Below, one piece after another: positions 15,183 through 21,056 of a DNA stretch of 21,056 nucleotides (position 1 is the first letter of the stretch; every line of letters starts with the position of its first letter). The position numbers and the translations under genes were made by a program. Under the pieces are notes generated by a model. The model was given only the letters and a program-made list of their open reading frames with translations. It was not told the origin of the DNA and did no database searches. The stretch comes from Deltaproteobacteria bacterium UBA4427 (GTDB lineage: Bacteria; Myxococcota_A; UBA9160; UBA4427), in NCBI GenBank assembly GCA_002390675.1, contig DGPZ01000082.1, positions 1 through 21,056 on the forward strand. Direction: 5' to 3'.

Positions 15183-15737
15183 TCAACGTCCGCTTGCGGA
15201 GATTTCTACGTCCGGCGTTCCCGAGGGAAGCTCAAGGAGTGCATTTATCTCGCTTCCGGTCGTGGCAAACTCAATCCGGGCGATCCGCAGATCCTCGATA
15301 AAGAGGACGGTCACGAGGCCGCCCTTGCTGGGAAATCTGCTGGTTTTGATCGGATCTCGGTCGATCAAGATGCTGTATTCCTTGAGGCGCATCCCGGGTA
15401 CGACAAATAGGTTGGCCGCCATCAGCGGGATTTCGCTGATGTCCGTGACGTATGCGACGCCTCGCTCTCCGAGGGTGCTTGGCGGCATCCCCGCGAAGGC
15501 TTCCTTCAGGATCTCGCTCGCGAATTTGTCTCGAACCAACAGCACGAACCGCGTTGCTCGATCGACGTCTCCGGTTTTGCCGTGTTGATCAGTCAGCTCG
15601 ATTGGGGAGATTGTGTCGCCGACCCCGTAGACCTCGTTCGCCAGGCATTCGACGGCCATAGTGAACGCGAGCAATGTCGCGAGGGTCAGTTGGAAAACTC
15701 TGCGCCCGGGCTGATCGCCCGTCATCTCGAAATACAT
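15183..15737 (-). CDS. Exported thioredoxin-like protein without redox cysteines
   Basis: A 184-residue protein with an N-terminal signal peptide (core VFQLTLATLLAFTMAV, likely cleavage after CLA at 33). The mature part opens with VGDTISPIELTDQHGKTGDVDRATRFVLLVRD, which follows the peroxiredoxin/thioredoxin-like opening (x-G-x-x-x-P-x-x-x-L-x-D-x-x-G-x). Where such proteins carry the catalytic Cys it has no cysteine; the only Cys lies at the signal-peptide end. A later VTVLFIEDLRIARIEF strand pair fits the same fold. The start at 15737 has GAGGAGG 10 nt upstream. It is transcribed in the same direction as the peroxidase but separated from it by ~540 nt of AT-rich DNA. I assign the fold, resembling the YtfJ-type group, but no function. 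Confidence 0.7.
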   Translation of the reverse strand: MYFEMTGDQPGRRVFQLTLATLLAFTMAVECLANEVYGVGDTISPIELTDQHGKTGDVDRATRFVLLVRDKFASEILKEAFAGMPPSTLGERGVAYVTDISEIPLMAANLFVVPGMRLKEYSILIDRDPIKTSRFPSKGGLVTVLFIEDLRIARIEFATTGSEINALLELPSGTPDVEISASGR

Positions 15738-16039
15738 CGGCTCCGTGCCTCCTCAATCGACAAAATGATCGATCAAATGGCACCATCGTCTAGAGAGAAC
15801 GGCTGCTTGAGACCCTCAGGAAAAAAATCGGACTTCGTGTAGGGCCTTTCATGCATTACGGATCGTCTCAATTAAGGGCTTAGAGGTAAAAGAGTCCGAT
15901 CGGACCTAAAGACTGCTCAATATTCGAGGGCTTTGAGACGAAGACAGATGCTCCGACCTTTCATTCCGCGGCTCCAAGCCTGAGAGCAGGCTGCCCGAGG
16001 CCGCGCGACGAAGAGCAACAGCAGGAGATCTGCCCTCTA
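15738..16039. other. Divergent promoter region
   Basis: This 302-nt gap separates the minus-strand thioredoxin-like gene from the plus-strand cohesin-like gene, so it must hold promoters for both. It contains a small perfect hairpin, AGCCTG-AGAG-CAGGCT, at 15977-15992. An AGGAG lies at about 16030, roughly 12 nt ahead of the cohesin-like start. No gene is seen. Confidence 0.5.
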
Positions 16040-16756
16040 ATGCAAGCCGAAACGATTAGGTCCGCCCTCGAGACAAAAAAAAGCCTACCTCCGTGGAAAA
16101 GCCGAACATGCTCTTCGGTTGGACGAAGGACCGAATTTTGTGCGGGAGCAACGCAACGAGCTCTCTGCATTCTTCTCTTCTCTGTGATGGCGGCAATGTT
16201 TCTTACCGGGGCAGCCGTTGCCCAACAGAATCAAATTTTGCTTGAGGCAACTGAAGTTGGGGGGACGGTTGAGGTCGAAATTGCAATCGACTTCAGCGAT
16301 GAGGTGCTAGGCGGTGGCCTCGCGGTCAGTTATGACTCTGCTCTATTGCAGTTCGCGTCGTTCCAGTTTGATCCGACCGGTCCGACGCATTTTCTTGACG
16401 GACCTTCAGCAGGTGAGACCAACCAGCCTCTGGCCATTGGCGGAGGTTGGTTGACTTTGCAGCCCCCGTATAAGACCGGACTTCAGGTTTTTGGAACCGC
16501 CACCTTTAATCGTGTGTCAGCTGGCGAGACAGTCATCTCGGCATCGAACGGAACAGTGGCGCATGGTGTCTTTCAAGGGCCTAATGGTGCCCTAGTGCTC
16601 CTGGACGGGATGGTCACTTTGGAAGCTCCTAGCGCTCCAGGAGCGCCACCCCCGGCGGTCCCGTCATTTGGAAGCTACGCCAACCTCTTTATTCTACTCG
16701 GGCTTTTGGCCCTGCTAGGTTATCGCGCGCAAATGCGGGGCCCGCAGTCCGCCTAA
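16040..16756 (+). CDS. Cohesin-like exported protein with C-terminal sorting/anchor tail
   Basis: A 238-residue protein. An unusually long N-region precedes a hydrophobic signal core (ALCILLFSVMAAMFLTGAAVA, cleavage before QQ at about 61). Residues 65-186 form a beta-rich domain with cohesin-like landmarks: GGTVEVEIAIDFSDEVLGGGLAVSYDS near the start, FGTATFNRVSAGETVIS later, and VLLDGMVTLEAP at the end. A Pro/Ala linker leads to VPSFG, a 17-20-residue hydrophobic helix and a basic end (GYRAQMRG), resembling IPTL/PEP-CTERM-type tails. ATG at 16040 is the only start that keeps a full signal peptide; its AGGAG is 12 nt away. It lies divergent from, and two genes away from, a peroxidase with a dockerin-like end, so it may be its surface receptor. 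The cohesin call is by pattern only; a generic CTERM beta-sandwich is the alternative. Confidence 0.7.
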   Translation: MQAETIRSALETKKSLPPWKSRTCSSVGRRTEFCAGATQRALCILLFSVMAAMFLTGAAVAQQNQILLEATEVGGTVEVEIAIDFSDEVLGGGLAVSYDSALLQFASFQFDPTGPTHFLDGPSAGETNQPLAIGGGWLTLQPPYKTGLQVFGTATFNRVSAGETVISASNGTVAHGVFQGPNGALVLLDGMVTLEAPSAPGAPPPAVPSFGSYANLFILLGLLALLGYRAQMRGPQSA

Positions 16757-16806
16757 TAGCGGCCCGAGCTGATCGGTATTGACCCTTACAACTGGAGACT
16801 CGCCTC

Positions 16807-17136
16807 GTGCACAAACAACGACTCGTAACGATTTTTATTCCTCTTTTACTCGCCGTAGCTCTGACAATTTTTGCAACGGCATGTTCGCAGGAGACTGACA
16901 GCGGCCAAGCTGAAACAGCCTCTGATCTCGCAGCGGCCTCGAGCGGTGCCGATGGGAGTTCTGAATCTGTGTCCGCCCTAAAGGCTCCAGAAGTACCGCG
17001 TTTCTTTGACGCCTCGAAAAGAGAACCGAAGGCTGAGGAACCGGCAAAAGCGTCCGCTACGATTGACGTCCGACCCGCTTCACCGCGAGACAGGGATGGC
17101 TATTACGAAGCTCGGAGACGAGCGGAGCGATCCTAA
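16807..17136 (+). CDS. Small putative lipoprotein
   Basis: A 109-residue protein starting at GTG 16807, with GGAG 10 nt upstream. It has a short basic N-terminus, a hydrophobic core (LVTIFIPLLLAVALTIFATA) and a cysteine in an FATACS context that works as a lipobox. The mature part is low-complexity, rich in Ala, Ser, Glu and Pro, and ends in a charged tail (RDRDGYYEARRRAERS). It follows the cohesin-like gene by 50 nt on the same strand, so the two are probably co-transcribed. I do not recognise the family. A membrane-tethered accessory of the cohesin-like protein is possible but inferred. Confidence 0.65.
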   Translation: MHKQRLVTIFIPLLLAVALTIFATACSQETDSGQAETASDLAAASSGADGSSESVSALKAPEVPRFFDASKREPKAEEPAKASATIDVRPASPRDRDGYYEARRRAERS

Positions 17137-17671
17137 CGCCAAGTAGCTCTGAAATTTGCGTTCGGAAATTCGGGCGCGTCCCTGTGTGTTTGGGCGAATT
17201 CGGCTGATGGCGCCTGGGAGGGCGGTAAGTGATTCAAGGGCGCGAACGGCAAGAGTTCTCCGCCTTTGATTTACGCACTTCTCTAAGGCCTAAGAAGCCG
17301 ATTTAGGGCGGGCTCAGAAGACGCTCTAATAAAGGCCGGGATGGGCCCTGGAGAGATTTGTCGCCGAGCTACCCGTTGCCTCGGACCTGGACGCTAGTGC
17401 TTCGAGGAGACTCGACCCAAGCGGGCGCGATGATGTGTCCGCGATCTATCGGATACTCGTCTCCAATGAGCGGGTCAGGTCCGTATTGAGACCTTCCTCT
17501 CTCTGGTGGCACATTTCCGTCGGTTTCTCGCAACTGTCGCCCAGAGTGTCGCCTTCGGAATATGCGGAGATCCGCTCTGCCTTGTAATCGACGGATCAGA
17601 GTCTCCGAAAATATGCGCAGAGGCTCGCTTGGCTTGCGACCTAGATCCCCTAAGCATTCCGCGCACATAAA

Positions 17672-17716
17672 TGGAGCCGACGATCCGACTTGAACGGACG
17701 ACCTGCTCATTACGAG
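17672..17716 (-). pseudogene. 3' half of tRNA-Thr(CGT), probable attachment-site scar
   Basis: On the minus strand this reads, in order: anticodon loop CTCGTAA (anticodon CGT), 3' anticodon stem TGAGC, variable loop AGGTC, T-arm GTCCG-TTCAAGT-CGGAT, acceptor 3' strand CGTCGGC, discriminator T and encoded CCA. Upstream of the loop the expected 5' anticodon stem GCTCA is replaced by GCCCT, and no D-arm or acceptor 5' strand GCCGACG follows. The tRNA is therefore truncated in the anticodon arm. Tyrosine integrases commonly use such 3' halves as att sites. Confidence 0.85.
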
Positions 17717-18066
17717 AGGGCAGCGATGATGAGGAAAATCAATAGGTTACAAGGGCAGGGTTGCAAGAGATGGCAACAGGATGCAATGCGCGGCAACCCT
17801 GCCAGCAACTAAGAGTAATCGGGGTGTCTCGCGGGTCGGAGTGACGCTCGGCGCAATGTGACTGGCTGACTCTTGCGTTGGATGATCCCGTCGAGAGCAC
17901 CGGGTTCGAAGCCTGCTGCGAGGTCTAGCAACGACGGCGACCTAGCGGACGCCGAAACAGAATAGGGCGGAATGAGCAGGAGGAGACGGCGGGGCCAGGG
18001 CATGAAATGGTCACAGCTCATGTGCCGACGCGCTGGCCCGTACGTGTTGACTGAGTCGAGCTGACT

Positions 18067-18098
18067 CCCCGCAGTCCGGCCCTGCAGTCAACGCGGGG
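18067..18098. repeat. GC-rich inverted repeat
   Basis: CCCCGC (18067-18072) is complementary to GCGGGG (18093-18098) across a 20-nt loop. It lies upstream of the plus-strand SDR in non-coding sequence. No T-tract follows, so the role is unclear. Confidence 0.3.
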
Positions 18099-18242
18099 CG
18101 GTTTCCTGTGCGCGCGCTCGGGCCACGGGTGAGTTCTGGGTGGATGTTCAGAATACGCAAAGGGGCTGCTGCGCAAGCGCGTAGAAATGGCCTATGACCT
18201 GGAATCATGAAGAGATAATACGAATGGGCAGGGCGCACGGTT

Positions 18243-19055
18243 TTGGTCACGGGAGCCGGAACGGGCGTCGGTCGCGCGCTTGCGATTGAGCTTGCGAGCC
18301 GTGGAGCGACGGTCTTCGCTACGGCCCGCGCGCTTGAGAAGTGCCAGCCGCTGGTCGACGAGATCCAAGCAGCCGGCGGCACTGCTTTCGCCGCTGTGCT
18401 CGATGTCGCCGACCCTCAAGACTTTGCCAGAGTGATCGAAACGATCGTCGATCAAGAGGGTCGACTGGATGTGCTCGTCAACAATGCGGCCATGATGTTC
18501 GTCGGCGAGTACTACGACATGGATCCAGAGATCATCGATCATCTCGTGCGAACGAATCTTACGGGAGTGATGACTGGGTCGCTGTTTGCCTATCGCCAGA
18601 TGCGACGTCAGGGACATGGGCGAATCCTTAACATCTCGTCGATTGGCGGTTTCATGCCGAACCCTTCGATGTCTGCCTATGGCGCTACGAAGTTCGGCGT
18701 CCGAGGGTTTTCAGATTCCCTTGCAGCCGAAGCGCAGGAATACGGCGTCGAGGTTCAGGTCGCGTTCCTGGGATTGATCGAGTCCGAGATGCTCGAAAAA
18801 GCTGAAGCAGTCAATCCGGGTGCGACTCAGGTTCATGATGTGATTCCGTTCCGTCCGCAGCCGACCGGGATCGCAGCCAGCCGCATTGTCCGCGGGCTCG
18901 AACGCGGTGATCGAGCCATCTTCACACCAGGCTACGCCCGGCTGTTCTGGTACGCACAACGCCTCTTTCCGCGAATGATCTACCGGGGGGCATTGGACTC
19001 GATGCGTCGTTATCGAGAGGTGATGGCAGAGCACGTCACGCCATCGGGGCGATGA
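18243..19055 (+). CDS. Short-chain dehydrogenase/reductase with disturbed N-terminus
   Basis: A classical SDR of ~270 residues. It has GAGTGVG for the cofactor, NNAA, structural Asn (RTNLTG), catalytic Ser in ISS (132-133), and YGATK (Tyr146/Lys150, counted from the TTG). The C-terminal tail RLFWYAQRLFPRMIYRGALDSMRRY is typical of SDRs acting on hydrophobic substrates. The only in-frame start after the last stop is the TTG at 18243, which clips the first beta strand and has no ribosome binding site. Upstream in the same frame the codons read ATG AAG AGA TAA TAC GAA TGG GCA GGG CGC ACG GTT, so the natural protein probably began at the ATG at 18207 but is interrupted by a TAA at 18216-18218. 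It may be a pseudogene, a base-call error, or a functional short form. Convergent with the PhoX gene. Confidence 0.8.
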   Translation: MVTGAGTGVGRALAIELASRGATVFATARALEKCQPLVDEIQAAGGTAFAAVLDVADPQDFARVIETIVDQEGRLDVLVNNAAMMFVGEYYDMDPEIIDHLVRTNLTGVMTGSLFAYRQMRRQGHGRILNISSIGGFMPNPSMSAYGATKFGVRGFSDSLAAEAQEYGVEVQVAFLGLIESEMLEKAEAVNPGATQVHDVIPFRPQPTGIAASRIVRGLERGDRAIFTPGYARLFWYAQRLFPRMIYRGALDSMRRYREVMAEHVTPSGR

Positions 19056-19082
19056 TCGGCGGCTAAGGGCGTTCGAACCCCT

Positions 19083-19098
19083 GACGCTTCGTAGCGTC
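19083..19098. terminator. Hairpin between convergent genes
   Basis: GACGCT-TCGT-AGCGTC is a perfect 6-bp stem with a 4-nt loop, lying between the SDR stop (19055) and the PhoX stop (19116). Its position suits a bidirectional terminator, but no T-tract follows on either strand. Confidence 0.4.
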
Positions 19099-19115
19099 GT
19101 TCAATGCGGCATGGC

Positions 19116-20432
19116 TCAGTCGTCGCTTTGGCCGAGCCTTGCTTGTGCGCCGTCCGGTGCGGCGTCGCGGCCACCCCGAATCGCCCGGAGCCCGGCGAGT
19201 CCCGCAGCCGCCAGGAGAGCGACCTGGCCCAGAGCTCCGACCGCAGGAACGGGCGCTGCACCAATAAACGGGCCCGTGACTTCGAATGTTGTCCCCGGAC
19301 TGCGTTGGCTGCTGAAGTAGAGCCGCGAGCCGTCGGGTGAGAGAGCAGGACCCGTGACTTCGCTCCCGAGAACCCCGGTGATTTCGACGATCGGCTTGAC
19401 TTGCCCGGTGGGTGTCAGGGCGACGATTTCCATGTTTCCGCCGTCTTCTGCCACGAACACGTCGCCGGTCGGGGATGCAAAGACGTTGTCCACCCCGCTC
19501 AAAGAATTCGGCGTGGTGGTTGCAAAGTCATAGAGGATGGCGATTTCATTTGTGGAAGTGTCGATGCGCCAGACCCGATTGTCGCCCTTGGTCGTAAGGA
19601 AGACATTGCCTGCTTCGTACCAGAGACCTTCACCGCCATCGAATGGCGTCGCCGCCGGAACTTGCGCGCGAGTCGCTGCGGTGACTCCGCTCGGATCGGG
19701 GACGACGTGCCAATCGAGGCCGCGCACCTGTCCGGGCGCGATCGGGCCTTCTCCAAGAGGATCGAGGATCTCGGCCGCTTCGAGGATTCCCGTCGATAGG
19801 TCCGGATAGGTCGACGGTGTGAAGCGATAGAGCAGGCTGTCCGACTGATCCTCTGAGAGGTAGAGCTGCTGATTGATCGGATCTACAACGGCCGCCTCAT
19901 GATTGAAGACGCCGAGGGCCGGGAGGACAGTGCCTTGGGACCCGGGAGTGAAGGGGTCGCATTCGTAGACGCGGCCGAAAGAGATCTCTTCGCACGAAAG
20001 CCATGTGTTCCAGGGCGTGACTCCGCCGGCACAGTTGCGCCATGTTCCCGTGAGGATCGAGTACGCGTCGATGATCGCGCCATCGGATGCGAATCGAATG
20101 GCCCCGACTCCACTTGTGCCGGGGAAGGACTCCGCGTTCGAAACGTAGATCCATCCGCCGTCTCCTGTCGAAAACGTTGCACCTCCGTCTGGCGCACCAT
20201 GCCAGGTATGGCCCGTCGTTCCGACCAGACTTCCGCTTTGCGCGACGATCCTCGATGTGAAGCCTGTGGGTAGCCTAAGGCCGTTCGAGTCGGGACTCTG
20301 GAGCGGACCGAAATCGTCGGCCCCTGCTGCACGCGCGGCCGGGACGACGATCGAATTTCCGACAACACCGACGGTGAGCGCAGCTGCGCCCTGGCGGATA
20401 AAACGACGACGAGAGATATCTGTGCGAGTCAT
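19116..20432 (-). CDS. PhoX family (DUF839) Tat-exported protein with C-terminal anchor
   Basis: A 438-residue protein of the PhoX / DUF839 beta-propeller family, which includes calcium/iron-dependent alkaline phosphatases. A twin-arginine signal SRRRFIR is at residues 7-13, with an Ala-rich h-region ending in ARA. Family landmarks are YVSNAES (94-102), NCAGGVTPWNTWLSCEE (133-149), FNHEA (176-180), LSEDQSD, and DNVFASPTGDVFVAEDGGN. The C-terminal region has PVPAVG, a hydrophobic helix and basic residues (LRAIRGGR), resembling a CTERM-type sorting/anchor tail. GAGGAG lies 8 nt upstream of the start, and the ATG overlaps the stop of the upstream transporter (ATGA), so the two are translationally coupled. 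Phosphate-ester hydrolysis at the cell surface is likely but not certain, since many DUF839 proteins are uncharacterised. Confidence 0.88.
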   Translation of the reverse strand: MTRTDISRRRFIRQGAAALTVGVVGNSIVVPAARAAGADDFGPLQSPDSNGLRLPTGFTSRIVAQSGSLVGTTGHTWHGAPDGGATFSTGDGGWIYVSNAESFPGTSGVGAIRFASDGAIIDAYSILTGTWRNCAGGVTPWNTWLSCEEISFGRVYECDPFTPGSQGTVLPALGVFNHEAAVVDPINQQLYLSEDQSDSLLYRFTPSTYPDLSTGILEAAEILDPLGEGPIAPGQVRGLDWHVVPDPSGVTAATRAQVPAATPFDGGEGLWYEAGNVFLTTKGDNRVWRIDTSTNEIAILYDFATTTPNSLSGVDNVFASPTGDVFVAEDGGNMEIVALTPTGQVKPIVEITGVLGSEVTGPALSPDGSRLYFSSQRSPGTTFEVTGPFIGAAPVPAVGALGQVALLAAAGLAGLRAIRGGRDAAPDGAQARLGQSDD

Positions 20433-21056
20433 TCGGTCATCTCCTCAAGTTCGAGTCCCATGGTCTCGACGACGTGAGCTTTCACGAAGTAGATTGAGAA
20501 CGCCGCACAAGCCGCGTAAAAACCATAGGCAGCCCCGAGGCCTAACGAGACAAGGACGATCGGGAAGCTCATTGTGATTGCGAAGTTCGCGGTCCATTGT
20601 GCGAGCCCACTGATTGACAGGGCGGCGCCACGAATTCGATTGGGGAACATCTCGCCTAACATCACCCACATCACCGGCCCCCAGGAGAGGTTGAAGAAGA
20701 AGACGTAAATGTTGGCTGAGATAAGAGCGGCCGGCCCCGAAATGTCGCCGAGGACGAGCTGTTCGCCTGAATTCGTTTCGGCCTGTATGAAAGAAATGGC
20801 CATCGTGCTGAGGGATGCCGCCATACCAACGGAGCCGAGGGCAAGTAGGCGTTTTCGACCGACTCGGTCGATCATGAGCGTCGCGAGCACGCACGCGATA
20901 ATGCTGACACCGCCATTGATTACGTTGGTGAGCAACGCATCGGCCTCCGAAAAGCCGACGGATTGCCAGAGTACGGCTCCGTAATAGAAGACAACATTGA
21001 TCCCAACAAACTGCTGGAGCACGGCGAGTCCGATTCCAACGCGCACGATAGGGCGC
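20429..21056 (-). CDS. MFS sugar porter, C-terminal part (5' end outside window)
   Basis: About 209 residues of the C-terminal half of a major facilitator superfamily sugar-porter-type transporter; the frame is open to the window edge. Diagnostic motifs are QQFVGINVVFYY (helix 7), DRVGRKRL between helices 8 and 9, the GPVMWVMLGEMFPNRIRG motif after helix 10, and the tail VVETMGLELEEM, close to the usual V-x-E-T-K-G sugar-porter ending. About six membrane helices are visible. Its TGA overlaps the PhoX start by 4 nt, so transporter and PhoX form an operon. Import of a sugar, polyol or similar solute, perhaps released by PhoX, is an inference. Confidence 0.9.
   Translation of the reverse strand, partial: RPIVRVGIGLAVLQQFVGINVVFYYGAVLWQSVGFSEADALLTNVINGGVSIIACVLATLMIDRVGRKRLLALGSVGMAASLSTMAISFIQAETNSGEQLVLGDISGPAALISANIYVFFFNLSWGPVMWVMLGEMFPNRIRGAALSISGLAQWTANFAITMSFPIVLVSLGLGAAYGFYAACAAFSIYFVKAHVVETMGLELEEMTE

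Larger units (their letters stand above)
17137..18206. other. Gene-poor region with tRNA remnant
   Basis: About 1.07 kb in which I find no convincing coding sequence on either strand. Open frames give Arg/Ser/Pro-rich translations without motifs, and no integrase or transposase is recognisable. The supported contents are the tRNA-Thr 3' fragment (17672-17716) and a GC-rich inverted repeat near 18067-18098. This fits a rearranged or decayed junction. Confidence 0.6.

Noticed and set aside
16040..16140. A c-di-GMP or other riboswitch in the leader/early part of the cohesin-like gene
   Set aside because: Local hairpins are present, but the conserved GEMM core sequences (such as GGCAAACC and the GACGCAAAGCC-type segment) are absent.
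17369..17710. A 113-codon minus-strand frame starting inside the tRNA fragment, considered as an integrase remnant
   Set aside because: Its first codons are the tRNA sequence itself and the rest shows no R-H-R-Y type integrase motif or any recognisable family pattern.
1..21056. CRISPR arrays, insertion sequences or phage genes
   Set aside because: No regularly spaced direct repeats, transposase motifs or phage structural genes were found; the repeats seen are protein-coding RTX and TSP3 units.

Overview
The window looks like chromosome from a GC-rich, Gram-negative environmental bacterium. Coding density is moderate. The gene content (Baeyer-Villiger monooxygenase, CYP51-like P450, several short-chain dehydrogenases, a giant secreted peroxidase ending in thrombospondin type-3 and dockerin-like calcium motifs, VPxxG-type C-terminal anchors, PhoX) fits an uncultured Myxococcota/Binatota-like or related 'deltaproteobacterial' lineage. 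That placement is inference from family habits; no marker gene is present.

Region A (about 200-4100, + strand) is an oxidative catabolic or tailoring operon: BVMO, a 35-codon small ORF, CYP51-like cytochrome P450, and a SnoaL/NTF2-like protein. An opposing SDR (4097-4876) lies convergent to it. Together they offer hydroxylation, alcohol-to-ketone oxidation and ketone-to-ester oxygen insertion on a hydrophobic, possibly terpenoid or steroid-like, substrate. A GT2 glycosyltransferase (5115-5954, -) follows. Between the SDR and the GT lies what looks like a broken C-terminal remnant of a DUF1080 (3-keto-disaccharide hydrolase) gene.

Region B (6446-17136) is the most interesting part. A single 8.2-kb minus-strand gene encodes a Sec-exported animal-type (peroxidase-cyclooxygenase superfamily) heme peroxidase of about 2732 residues. 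In order it carries a peroxidase domain, RTX repeats, a large Ala-rich coiled-coil hairpin with a Cys-pair tip, an Ig-like region, three tandem ~150-residue repeats, thrombospondin type-3 repeats and a dockerin-like pair of calcium loops. Upstream of it are an AT-rich leader region, a thioredoxin-like exported protein without redox cysteines, and, divergently, a cohesin-like protein with a C-terminal membrane/sorting tail followed by a small lipoprotein. A dockerin-like peroxidase next to a surface-anchored cohesin-like protein suggests a docking system for an extracellular peroxidase. This is the best candidate for an undescribed system here, and it remains a hypothesis.

Region C (17137-18206) holds no gene I can support but does carry the 3' half of a tRNA-Thr(CGT), including the encoded CCA, broken in the anticodon arm. 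This is typical of an attachment-site scar; by orientation the inserted DNA should lie to its right.

Region D (18207-21056) has a plus-strand SDR whose natural N-terminus is interrupted by an in-frame TAA, convergent with a minus-strand pair: an MFS sugar-porter-like transporter (cut by the window edge) overlapping by 4 nt a Tat-exported PhoX-family protein with a C-terminal anchor.
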